From Isoetes taiwanensis (lineage: Eukaryota; Streptophyta; Lycopodiopsida; Isoetales; Isoetaceae): a DNA stretch of 64,000 nucleotides. Position numbers and translations under genes: made by a program. A model generated the notes under the pieces. The model worked only from the letters and a program-made list of their open reading frames with translations, was not told the DNA's origin and ran no database searches. The stretch lies in the NCBI GenBank assembly GCA_021234155.1, contig JAJEKV010000006.1, positions 8,647,003 to 8,711,002 of the forward strand, read 5' to 3'. Positions 1-11,449 of this stretch are shown piece by piece (the stretch's first letter is position 1; each line of letters opens with the position of its first letter).

Positions 1-2360
1 CGTCTGTGGCATTTCTGTTGCATTGTATCCTTCTTCTAAACACTTTATCATGCACCCCTCTTCTTTGCATGGTCTTGGTGATCCCGCCAATTAGCCTAGC
101 CTTATCTCCTTTTTGCCTATCTTATTTTTCTAACCATATCATCATTTGTCGTTAGTCTTTCATCCCTTTGTGCCTCAAACTTTGTTTGCTAGCAATAGTC
201 TGCCACTACCTGAGAGAGCACGTGCCAAGGTTGTTTTCAATATTAGGAGCTAGAAGCTTTGGATTTGCATCGGATGTTCCTTTTTCCATATGCACCATTT
301 GGCGATAACCTAACTTCTTTAAATAATGTTTTTCGTTTGTCTATCTATCGAGCTTGCCCTACCTCTAGTTAAACATCACCTTATCTTTAATATGCAGTTT
401 TATCGCATTTTCATATGGTCACGTGGGTTTTATGCCTAAAGTGTGTAAGCATAAGATATTTTGTGTTGCAGCTATAGTGTTATTAGTCTTTGTATAGAAC
501 CATTTTGCATTGGGTATGTTGGAATTATTGAGATATCTGTTATTCTTACCATATTCTTGAATGCTTGAGAATTTCCCTATAGAACGCTATTTACAAGTAA
601 CATTATTTAGCTTAATGTAGCTAGTTTCGTTTTACCGCTTGTGTGACCGTTGTATCTCCTCTATTTATGCACAACAATCTGTGATGTGAGATGGTGTTAT
701 CCATGGTGAACTCTCTTAATTTGCTTTTGCTATATCTTGTTTTCCTAGGGAGTTGTTGATTATGGAACTTCATATTGTTGATCTATTAATATTAAACTTA
801 AAAATGCAATAATCGTTGCTCCCACATGCATGATCTTTGCACTTCCCAATTTTGCCTAGCTTTCTTGTATAGATAATTTGAGCTATATAGATATCTCTCC
901 CTCATTCATGTTTCCTTTCTCTACACTTCTTTATTAACTAACATATAGATTACTTGATGAGGTATGAATTATGGTTCCTTTTTTATTTCTAGTTATCGTT
1001 TAAAACCATAGTGTTAGACTTGTTGAATATTGGTTGTTATTAGTATCTAGGCAGTATGTTGATGTGGTTCAATATGGTGCTATCTCGTGAATAGCCATTG
1101 GGGAAGCTATTGCACTTTTGTAGTGTATCCATTTTGCTCTCTCCTTGTATTGTCTCAAAATCTCTTCAATTGATACTATGCTTTCTGCCTCTTTGTCAGC
1201 ATGTTTCTGTTAAAGGAGATGCCCACAAGGGCCATTTTGTCCAACTTGTCTCTATAGCTCTAGAAGTCACATTTACCTTCGTTTTCAACGAATAGATGGT
1301 AAATAGACTTCTAGAGCCAGGTGACAAGTGTCCTAGGTAGCTAAGAACAGCCAGACTCTTGCCTATTTGTAGCTTATCATTTAATTTTCTCACATCAGCG
1401 CTTCTGTGCACATCTCCATTCTGGAATTTTGCCTTAGCTCACCTGTCCACCCTCCCTCCCTCCCTCCCTCATTTTCCCCTTATTTATTGATACATAAGCC
1501 ATTCTCTCCAGTTGTTCCATTGACCTTGCCAGTATGACCTGCCTTGGTTTTTTTGTTATAGAGCCTTGGTTTATGATTTATGGCTTATGGTTTATGACTT
1601 GCCTTGGTTATTGGTTACAGAGCCTTGGTTTATGGTTTATGGTTATAGAGCCTTGGTGTCTTATGTTGATATGTGACTGTTGGTTTATGGTTATAGAGCC
1701 TTGGTGGCTTATTTATAGCTTTAAAGCTTTGATGACTGGTATATGGATAAAGAGCCTTGGTGGCTTATGTTGATATGTGACTTGGGTTGTCACGGTTTTA
1801 TCTGTTTTGGTGGTATTGGAGCCTGATTGGCTATTGAGAGTTGTTGGCAACAGTGGTTGCATTTGGTAGCCTTTGGTGCCAGTGGGCCCGGGGTCTTGTG
1901 TTACTCGTGCCTTCATTTTGCAGGATTACGTGGTCGTCTTTACGACGTAGTTCCGAAGATGATGCTCTTGAATAGCTCTTAGATCATGATGATGCGGTTG
2001 TGTGTTACGATATCGGTTGCAAAGGTGCTGCTTTCGATCATGCTTCCTGAATAGTTCTCAACACATGCATGATGACGCAGTCGTATTGGCGATTTGGTTG
2101 ATGAAGATGCTGCTTTCAAACATGTTCCTTAAGAGCCAGTAGCTTGCACCTGCATAAGGAGTTTCTTCTACAACTTATTTGTAAACCTGAAAAGGCCTGT
2201 AGGCATGAGGATCCATTTCTCCTCTTCAGTTGTGTATAGTGTCTCTTAGATGGTTGGTTATCTTTAGGGTTTCCTCGAAAACCCAGAAGGGCGAGGTTTT
2301 CATCCCGGGGATAAGTTCCCTTCTTAGAGATATTTTAGCATGCAGCATGTGTCTGTATCG
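1..2360 (+). repeat. Long non-coding repeat, copy 1 (left arm of palindrome I)
   Basis: No protein is recognised here. The stretch reappears as its reverse complement at 2580-4322, again forward at 4325-6840 and reversed at 6850-10230. Landmarks in order are a hairpin at about 1256-1318 (arms ending CTCTAGAAGT), a minisatellite around 1553-1775, and a module at 2265-2312 with GGGTTTCCTCGAAAACCC followed by CATCCCGGGG. A roughly 40-base motif containing GGAGATGCCCACAAGGGCC occurs near 1212 and three times in 2390-2520. The repeat enters from beyond the window edge, because the first 150 bases match the reverse complement of 8060-8240. Open frames inside it change between copies and look accidental. 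Confidence 0.8.
1553..1775 (+). repeat. Minisatellite with GTTATAGAGCCTTGG units
   Basis: Short units containing TATAGAGCCTTGG and TTTATGG are repeated about eight times with variable spacing. Counterparts lie at about 3170-3380 (reversed), 4690-4940 (forward) and 7320-7480 (reversed, degraded). It is therefore an internal part of the long repeat family, not an independent insertion. Unit number differs between copies, as expected for slippage or unequal exchange. Confidence 0.75.
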
Positions 2361-2579
2361 GCATGTTAACATGTTTCTGTTTATAGCATATTTCTGTTTA
2401 TGGAGATGCCCGCAAGGGCCATTTTATGCATGTTTCTATTTATGGAGATGCGCACAAGGGCCATTTTGTCCCATCATGGTCCTGTTTATGGAGATGCCCA
2501 TAAGGGCCATTTTGTCCATAAACAGAAACATGCTGATGGCCCTTGTGGGCATCTCCATAAACAGAAACATGCTAGTATG

Positions 2580-4322
2580 CTGATACAGAAACATGCTGCA
2601 TGCTAAAGTATCTCTAAGAAGGGAGCTTATCCCCAGGATGAAAACCTCGCCCTTTCGGGTTTTCGAGGAAACCCTAAAGATAAACAACCATCTAAGAGAC
2701 ACTATGCACAACTGAAGATGAGAAATGGACCCTTATGCCTACAGGCCTTTTCGGGTTTACAAATAAGTTGTAGAAGGAACTCCTCATGCAGGTGCAAGCT
2801 ACTGGCTCGAAAGTAGCATCTTCATCAACCAAATCGTCAACATGACTGCGTCATCATGCGTGTGTTGATGACTATTCAGGAAGCATGATCAAAAGCAGCA
2901 CCTTTGCAACCGATATAGTAACACACGACCGCATCATCATGATCTAAGAGCTATTCAAGAGCATCATCTTCAGAACATACGTCGTAAAGACGATCGCGTA
3001 AATGCAAAATGAAGGCACGAGTAACACAAGGCCCCCGGGCCCACTGGCACCACTATTGCCAACAACTCTCAATAGTCAATCAGGCTCCAATACCACCAAA
3101 ACACATAAAACCGTGACAAAACAAGTCACATATCAACATAAGCCACCAAGACTCTTTATCCATATACCAGTCATCAAAGCTCTAAAACTATAAATAAGCC
3201 ACCAAGGCTCTATAACCATAAACCAACAGTCACATATCAACATAAGACACCAAGGCTCTATAACCATAAACCATAAACCAAGGCTCTATAACCAATAACC
3301 AAGGCAAGTCATAAACCATAAGCCATAAACCATAAACCAAGGTTCTATAACAAAAAAACCAAGGCAGGTCATACTGGCAAGGTCAATGGAACAACTGGAG
3401 AGAATGACTTATGTATCAATAAGGGGAAAATGAGGGAGGGAGGGTGGGTGGGCAGATGAGCTAAGGCAAAATTCCAGAATGGAGATGCGCACAGAAGCAC
3501 TGATGTGAGAAAACTAAATGATAAGCTACAAATAGGCAAGAGTCTGGGAGTTCCTAACTACCTAGGACACTTGTCACCTGGCTCTAGAAGTCCATTTACC
3601 ATCCATTCGTCGAAAACAAAGGTAAATGTGACTTCTAGAGCTATAGATGCTGGACAAAATGGCCCTCGTGGGCATCTCCATAAACAGAAACATGCTGACA
3701 AAGAGGCAGAAAGCATGGTATCAATTGAAGAGATTTTGAGACAATAGAAGGAGAGAGCAAATGGGATACATTACAAAAGCGCAATACCTTCCCCAATGGC
3801 TATTCATGAGATAGCACCATATTGAACCACATCAACATACTGCCTAGATACTAATAACAACCAATATTCAATAAGTCTAACACTATGGTTTTAAACGATA
3901 ACTAGAAATAAAAAGGGAACCATAATTCATAGCTCATCAAGTTATATGTTAGTTAATAAAGAAGTGTAGAGAAGGGAAACACGAATAAGGGAGAGATATC
4001 TATATAGCTCAAATTATCTAGACAAGAGAGCTAGGCAAAATTGGGAAATGCAAAGACCATGCATGTGGGAGCAACGATTATTGCATCATCAAGTTTGATA
4101 TTAATAGATCAACAATATGAAGTTCCATAATCAACAACTCCCTAGGAAAACAAGATATAGCAAAAGCAAATCAAGAGAGTTCACCATGGTTACCTGTAAA
4201 TAGTATTCTATGGAGAAATTCTCAAACATTCAAGAAGATGGTAGGAATGACAGCTGTCTCAATAATTCCAACATACCCGATTCAAAATGGTTCTACATTA
4301 TAGCTGCAACACAAAATATCCT
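2580..4322 (-). repeat. Long non-coding repeat, copy 2 (right arm of palindrome I)
   Basis: This is the reverse complement of about 450-2360, reading outward from a symmetry centre near 2470. The same landmarks recur in opposite order: the CATCCCGGGG module at about 2630-2677, the minisatellite, the hairpin at about 3585-3650, and the outer end around 4300-4322, where TATAGCTGCAACACAAAATA mirrors bases near 453-480. The arms differ by scattered substitutions and small indels, so the duplication is not brand new. The spacer holds several copies of the GGAGATGCCC motif. Confidence 0.8.
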
Positions 4323-5234
4323 TCCTCGTCTATTGTCTCAAAATCTCTTCAATTGATACCATACTTTCTGCCTCTTTGTCAGCATGTTTCTGTTTATGGA
4401 GATGCCCACAAGGGCCATTTTGTCCAACATCTATAGCTCTAGAAGTCACATTTACCTTTGTTTTCAACGAATAGATGGTAAATGGACTTCTAGAACTAGG
4501 TGACTAGCGTCCTAGGTAGTTAGGAACTGCTAGACTCTTGCCTATTTGTAGCTTATCATTTAGTTTTCTCACATCAGCACTTCTGTGCGCATCTCCATTC
4601 TGGAATTTTCCCTTAGCTCGCCTGCCCACCCACCCTCCCTCCCTCATTTTCTCCTTATTTAATGGTACATAAGCCATTCTCTCTAGTTGTTCCATTGACC
4701 TTGACAGTATGACCTGCCTTGGTTTTTTTGTTATAGAGCCTTGGTTTATGGTTTATGGCTTATGTGGTTATTGGTTATAGAGCCTTGGTTTATGGTTTAT
4801 GGTTTATGGTTATAGAGCCTTGGTGTCTTATGTTGATATGTGACTGTCGGTTTATGGTTATAGAGCCTTGGTGGCTTATTTATGGTTTTAAAGCTTTGAT
4901 GACTGGTATATGGATAAAGAGCCTTGGTGGCTTATGTTGATATGTGACTTGGGTTGTCACAGTTTTATCTGTTTTGGTGGTATTGGAGCCTGATTGGCTA
5001 TTGAGAGTTGTTGGCAACAATGGTTGCATTTGGTAGCCTTTGGTGCCAGTGGAACTTGTGTTACTCGTGCCTTCATTTTGCAGGATTACGTGGTCGTCTT
5101 TACGACGTATGTTCCGAAGATGATGCTCTTGAATAGCTCTTAGATCATGATGATGCTTCCTGAATAGTCTTCAACACACGCATGATGACGCAGTCGTGTT
5201 GGCGATTTGGTTGATGAAGATGCTGCTTTCAAAC

Positions 5235-6628
5235 CAGTGTTGTTAAAAAACCCCGTTTTTAACCATAGAGTACTTCTTAAAAAACCCCTACGTTTTCTAA
5301 ATGTTTGCAACCATCGGGGGTTATCAAAAAATATAAAAAAAAAACCATTACTAAGGCCTCGAATGACTTTCATTTAGATTTTCTAGTCTAGCAAACAAAA
5401 TTTTGGAACTATGAGCGGCCGCATGCATGTAGAAACATGCCGAATGCATGTAGAACCAGGGTTTTGGTTTTTTGGTCAATGAAAGAAAGATTTTTACTCC
5501 ACCATGCAAACCAGGAAATAGTTCTTGTGCCAATCTAAGACCAGTCGACCAAGGTAACTTTTCTATTCTTCTTCTTTTACAACTAATTTTATTTTGATTC
5601 ATTTTTTTTCTATATTGCTTCTGAAGATCTGACTGCCATAAGTGATAAATAGAAGCAGGAAGTGAACCAAAACCGTTCCAAAGGTATAGCTGCTTCAAAT
5701 AATTCTTTTTTACCTATATTCATTTCTCTTCTATCTACCTCTAGTATGATAATAAGCTAAACCTTTATGTTAGTTGTTATATTATTAAGTTAAACCTTTG
5801 CATTAGGGATTTTTTGAGATCATAAAAGGGCCTTCTAAGAACTGCTGACTAAGCTATATGAACTACCAATCAGAAAACAGAACTGGAAATCCAGTCAGCA
5901 AAACAGTTATAACTAACTCACTGGATCACATTTTCTAGCATAAGTGTTGATAGAAAAGTCCAGATGAGCTCTTGTTTGGTGCAATAGATAGATCTCATTG
6001 AGATCTTTCCAACTTTAGGTGGTTTGCATATTTTTTAGCCCTGTAGGATAGTAAAAAATGATAAAAACCATATTTTTTGGAGTTTTGACAATCATAAGTG
6101 GTTAAAATATGTGCAAAGCACCTAAGGTTGGAAAGATCTCAACAAGATCTATCTATTGCACTAAACGAAAGCTCATTTGGACTTTTCTATCAATAGTTAT
6201 GCTAGAAAATGTGATCCAGTGAGTTAGTTATAACAGTTTTGCTGACTGGACCCATCAGGCTCTGATTTCTGATTGGTAGTTCATTTATCTTCGTTTGGCT
6301 TAGTTGGCATGTTTTGAAGGCCCTTTTTTAATCTCAAAAAAACCCTAATGGAATTGAATACACATTTTTGTGATTTAATTGGAACCCAAATATGGTGCTG
6401 GTATTAAAAAATGTTATATAATCTGTTTCAAAGGGGCAATTTGGAGTTTTAAGAGTTTTTTTTTTACGTTTTTTACGTTTTTTACGTTTTTAAAGTTTGC
6501 AACGTTTTTAACGTTTTTAATGTTATAAAAACGTATTCTAAGATTTTAAAAACCAAAAATAAAAAACTTAAAAAAAACTTAAAAAACGTATGGTACCCGT
6601 ACAGTATGCAAAGTATTTAACAACATTG
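5235..6628. mobile_element. Non-autonomous hAT-like DNA transposon
   Basis: The insert is flanked by identical 8-bp target duplications, TTTCAAAC, at 5227-5234 and 6629-6636. Its ends are inverted: CAGTGTTGTTAAA on the left and CAATGTTGTTAAA read from the right, 12 of 13 matching. An 8-bp duplication with CA-G/A-TG termini is the classic hAT signature. No transposase is recognisable in 1.39 kb, so it is non-autonomous. Near the right end, ACGTTTTT-type motifs repeat around 6465-6525, like the subterminal transposase-binding repeats of hAT elements. The undisturbed sequence in repeat copy 1 around 2115 serves as a paralogous empty site. Confidence 0.88.
5801..6350. mobile_element. Foldback (long inverted repeat) element nested in the hAT element
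   Basis: Two arms of about 230-240 bp, at 5801-6030 and 6108-6350, are imperfect reverse complements around a spacer of roughly 75 bp. The outer ends read CATTAGGGATTTTTTGAGAT on the left and CATTAGGGTTTTTTTGAGAT from the right, each soon followed by AAGGGCCTT. Inner arm landmarks include GGATCACATTTTCTAGCATA and TTGGAAAGATCT with their complements. There is no coding capacity and no clear target duplication. The same end motif recurs at 20254-20290, which may make these relatives. Confidence 0.7.
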
Positions 6629-6849
6629 TTTCAAACATGTTCCTTCAGAGCCAGCAGCTTGCACCTGCATGAGAAGTTTCTTCCGAAAAGGCCTGTAAGC
6701 ATGATGGTCCATTTCTCCTCTTTAGTTGTGCATAGTGTCAGATGGTTGTTTATCTTTAGGGTTTCCTCGAAAACCCGAAAGGGCGAGGTTTTCATCCCGG
6801 GGATAAGCTTACTTTAGAGTGCAGTATGTTTCTGTATCAGCATGTTAGC

Positions 6850-9800
6850 ATGACAAAATGGTCTTTGTGGCATCTCCATAAACAGAAACATGAACAAAAA
6901 CATGCTGATGTCTCCATAAACAGAAACATGCTACAGAAACATGCTCATGTAAACATGCTCTAAGAGTGAAGCTTATCCCCGGGATGAAAACCTCGCTTTT
7001 CGGGTTTTTGAGGAAACCTTAAAGATAAACAACCATCTAAGAGATATTATACACAATAGAAAAGAAAGGAAACCCTCATGCCTACAGGCCTTTTTGGGAT
7101 TACATATGACTTTTAGAAGGAAATCCACATGCAGATGTGAACTGCTAGCTATGAAGGAACATGTTTGAAGGCAGCACATTCACCAACCAAAACTGCAAGC
7201 ACGACCGCATTCTCCTGCAAAAGAAACGAGTAAGAGATCATGAACCCACTAACATCAACTCCAAATAGCCGACCAGGCTCCAATGCCAACATAATAAAAC
7301 AGACCAAGCATGAACATAAGCCACCAAGGCTCTAAAACCGTTAAGCAGCAATCAAGGCTTTAAACCATAAACCAGCCACCAAGGCTTTACCGTAAAATAG
7401 CCACCAAGGCTTTAAACCATAAAATAACCACCAAGGCTCCATAACCAATAGTTCCATATTAATATAAGCCATCCAGGCTCCATAACCGGTCATACTAGCA
7501 AGGTGAAATAGCACAAACTAGAGCAACTGGCCTTTGTATCAGCAGAAAAGTGGAAACGAGAGGGAGGGTGGGAGCGAAAGTAAGCTCGAGAAAATTTCCA
7601 AACTGGAGATGCGCACAGAAGCGCTGATGTGAGAATACTAAATGCGAAGCTACAAATAGGACAAGAGCAAGACAGTTGCTAACTGCTAGAGACACTTGTC
7701 CCCTAGCTCTAGAAGTCCATTTACCATCTATTCGTTGAAAACGAAGGTAAATGTGACTTCTAGAGCTATAGAGACAGGGTGGACAAAATGGCCTTTGTGG
7801 CATCTCCATAAACAGAAACATGCTGACAAAGAGGCAGAGAGCAAGAGAACACTCTTTTGGGGTCTTTGGCATGGTATCAATGGAACCGATTTCAAGACAA
7901 TAGAGGAGAGTGCAAAGTGGATAGATTACAAACGTGCCCATGAAACAGAACAATGCATATGCAATAATTTCTAAGGTATGAAAAATAGTAGCGCCGGGAC
8001 ATGGTTTAAATGGATTTACTAGAGAATTAACCATGCATCATGGCTAATGTCCACCATAATAAAAATATTGCTAGCAAACATAGGCAATAAAGAAAAAGAT
8101 GATATGGCTAGCAAAAATAGAATAGACAAAATGAGATAAGGCTAGGCTAATTGGTAGGACAAGCAAGACCATGCAAAGAGGCGAGATGCATGACAAAGTG
8201 TTTAGAATAAGGAAGGAATGCAAAAGAAAATGACACATAGAAGGTAATCTCCACCAATCAAATATAGTTTCCTAATGGCGACTCATGATAGCATCATATT
8301 GCACTACAATATCATAAAGCCTACAACCAATTATCCCACAAGCCATCAACTATAAAAGCAACCATAATTCATAGATATAAGCACCAGATATCAAGAATTG
8401 TGAAGAAAGAAAACAAGGACAAGGGCCTAATAAATCAATGAGGGTACGGGCTCTGCAAAATAAACAACCCAATATGGGACAAAATAAAGCACTTCCATTG
8501 TGATTTTCGTGGTAACAACTACTTCCTAGATGGTTATCTTACCACACCAACAATTAAATGCATCACAATATGTTCAATGCCTCATGAAATTTAAAAGACA
8601 ATGATTGAGCAATCCAAAAAAAATAAAAAGTACATATATCTCAAAAGTATCTAAACAAGAGGGCTAGGCTCTACCACTGCACCCTCCACAGGCATCAGGA
8701 CGTGTGTGGAAGTGCCACCCGAAAGTGGATCCCTCAAAGTTTGTGAGGTCCTGTTATGAGCTTCCTGGCGGTTCAAGATGAGTTGCCTCCCTGGATGGAT
8801 GGAGTCTTGTGTGCCCGGGGATGAGTGGGGGCGTTATCCGGAGGTGGGTGTGAAACCCAATCCCCGCCCCCAAGATTCGGGTATTGCCGTGGCGCGATTG
8901 TGCACCGATTCTCGAGGGTGAACACATGGGTTCACGGGATCAACCCTCGGATCGTGACTTATGTCCCATGTGTGGTGGTCGTGTGGAGACCTTGGAACAC
9001 CGCATGTTTCTCTGTTCGATATCCAAACGGCATGGCGGTGGGTTCAGCGCCTCTTTCATACCTCACTCCATGATCAAGAGGTCCTTTTGGGGTGTACCCT
9101 AGTAGGTGGTCCCAGCTTTCCGTAGTCCGGCCTTTCATCCGTGTAAAGCCCGGTTGTTGTGGCTCATCCGAAGCGGCGACGCATGAAGGTGTTCAGAATG
9201 CGAGATGCGACCTCGTGCTTTGGTTCCGCAAAATGAGGTACAAGCTATATCTATCGTGATCCGCTTCCCCTGAAAAGAAGCGAGCAGTCAAGGCAAATGG
9301 TCCGGGAAAGAACCCTCCACATTGTAGACACTCTGGGGAGATTTGTGGCATGAGTTGTAGATAGGTACACTTATTAGGTGGGTCCTTGCCCTGGTGTGGG
9401 CAGGAGTACCCTAATACCGCTCTTCTTGTATTTCTCTGAATTAATATTAGTTAATCTGATCCTTCAAAAAAAAAAAAGAGGGCTAGGCAAAATTGGCAAA
9501 AACAAAAGTTACGCAAGTGGAATAATGACATCTTAAGTTCGATAAAAATAACCAAACAATATGAAGTTCCATATTCAACAATTCCATATAAGAACTAGAA
9601 AGATTTTCCTGGATGATAGCAACTCCCTAAAAAATTATCATGGAGAAAAAACTACTTACAAACAAGCATGGAACAAAGTGTAAGGACATTTTAAAACCAA
9701 AAGTATGGGTAAGGGTCAGACAAAAGGACGAGCTTGCTACATTAAGGTAAAGAATTGATAAATACACTAGGGCATGGGTAAGGGTCAGACAAGAGGTAAA

Positions 9801-10230
9801 GGAGGAGCTAGTTACATAAAGGCAAAGAATTAAAAAAAAAAAAACTACCGCTAGCTAAAAAGGACTGTGAAGAACACAGACAAGGGTGGGAAAGGACATT
9901 TCAAGTGCATTACAAGGTGTAGGATCTATCAGCTACAAGAGGAACATACAAAGGATACGACGATGAAGGCATGAAAGATGTCGCAGAAACAAAGGAAGGC
10001 TATATCTAGAAAACCTGAAAATAAAATGGTTAGGGTGTGGTAGGCAATCAAAAACCTAAAATTATGAAACTAATAGTTAGGGTTAATGGTTACGGTTTGC
10101 ATAACAGGCTCAAATAAAAGCGGCGACCAAGAAATCACATTTACCTTCGTTTTCAACGAATAGATGGTAAATGAGCATCTTTCTGTTTATGGAGATGCCC
10201 ACAAGGGCCTTTTTGTCCAACTTGTCTCTA
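6850..10230 (-). repeat. Long non-coding repeat, copy 4 (right arm of palindrome II), split by a LINE
   Basis: Reverse-orientation copy facing copy 3 across a centre near 6890. It carries the module at 6972-7022, the degraded minisatellite at 7320-7480 and the hairpin at about 7705-7770. Segment 8060-8240 matches the first 150 bases of the window, reversed. It is interrupted by the LINE at 8670-9475. Segment 9476-9660 matches bases from about 860 down to 560, reversed. A final piece at 10130-10230 repeats the hairpin core (TTCGTTTTCAACGAA) and the GGAGATGCCC motif in forward orientation. Bases 9706-9765 and 9776-9835 are a local tandem duplication with period 70. Confidence 0.7.
8670..9475 (+). 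mobile_element. 5'-truncated LINE with poly(A) tail
   Basis: The insert is bounded by a perfect 13-bp target duplication, AAGAGGGCTAGGC, at 8657-8669 and 9476-9488, and ends in a poly(A) tract at 9466-9477. The frame from 8884 contains CPMCGGRVETLEHRMFLC, a CxxC...HxxxxC motif typical of the zinc-binding region at the C-terminus of plant LINE reverse transcriptases. Only this 3' end was copied, so the element was dead on arrival. The related locus near 4020-4040 in repeat copy 2 lacks the insert and shows the pre-insertion sequence. Confidence 0.85.
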
Positions 10231-11438
10231 TAGCTCTAGAAGTTAGCATGATTTATGCAAAAAGAAGAATGAAGGAGACTATGAGCCTGTATGCTTCAGG
10301 GTCGACTGGGAAAAGTCATTTGTTAGTGCTGAACAATTCAAACAGATGATATTCTATTGTCATCATCAAGAAAGAATGAACATTTGTACGTTGACAGCCT
10401 TGCAATATGAAATTTTTCATGCAGCTGCATAGCCAGCATTCATATCCATCTCTTCACTTGGAATGACGAGCATAGAACATGGTGTTCTTTAACCTATTGT
10501 CTTCAGTGAGAATCTGTTGACATAACAAGGCTATGGGGTTGCTTCATAAGATGAAAGTAGCCTTTCAAGAAGTTGTTATCAACTTGTTCGTATTATCAAA
10601 AATAGAGATGGATACACCAGATGAATAGAAATCAATTGCAAGATAGCAGAGTAGGTGATTTGAATTAACAACCATACAAGAGAGTCTTTGGGATAATTCG
10701 CTAGGGAACTGCACCAAATCGTGGACCGGTTTAAACTTGGCAAGGGAACGGTTTAAACTTGGCAAGGGAATCCGAAAATATAAAATTACATGTTGAAAGT
10801 CAATTATGTAGCCTCTTCATAAAGAATTAAAGCATAGTTCCATTGATACATTTACTTCATTAACAAAAGAATGGACGTGGAGATGAGGAATTGAAAGTGC
10901 TTAGTACTCATAACCCCAGATCGGAGTCAGAAATTCATGTCGTGTGATGTTTCAAGTGATGTGAATGGAGTAGGCTTGATACAATTAGAAGGAACTATGG
11001 ACAATATAACAGTTGGGTCACAATAATTTCCGGTGGTCTATTTTCATGCAACCACATCACCTCTGCCAATTTCATTGCTATATGTTCCTCATCACCGACT
11101 GCACACGTGAAAAATTGGTTCTTGTTCGTTCTTCCGTTCTTCACCACCGGCTGCCAGATCTTGCGCTCTCCAACTGTTATATTGTAAGGATAATGCAATT
11201 GATCAAGCATTTCTAGCTTGCGCCTCCCAGCTAACGCCGATCGCGATGCCAAATCTGGAATGCTTTTCCAATGGCATTACCTTTATACATTACGATACGA
11301 TCGATCAATTTGGCATACGATAAAATGTTATGATAAATTGAAAGAGATTATTTGGGAAATTCTCAAAATGGATTCCGTCATCAAAAAACTTCAGGGTTGA
11401 GAATTTCCTTACTTTATATCGGGATTTTACACACTTAC
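10231..11438. other. No confident gene; one unrecognised 85-codon frame
   Basis: Mostly AT-rich anonymous sequence. A minus-strand frame at 10995-11252 (begins at TTG, with a possible ATG inside) encodes a compact peptide containing GERKIWQPVVKNGRTNK and VMWLHENRPPEIIV. It looks more protein-like than its surroundings, but I recognise no family and see no exon borders. It may be a captured gene fragment or chance. Confidence 0.3.
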
Positions 11439-11449
11439 AGTGTACTTTT

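Larger units (their letters stand above)
4325..6840 (+). repeat. Long non-coding repeat, copy 3, split by a hAT element
   Basis: The copy begins abruptly with sequence matching bases from about 1150, so it lacks the first kilobase of the unit. It runs to 5234, is interrupted by the hAT-like element at 5235-6628, and resumes at 6629 with the sequence expected from about 2115 onward. It ends near 6840, at the centre of the second palindrome. Removing the insert and one copy of TTTCAAAC restores continuity with copy 1. Confidence 0.8.

Noticed and set aside
7495-8034. 179-codon minus-strand gene
   Set aside because: Lies within the long repeat; the frame is not preserved in the three other copies and begins without a convincing start.
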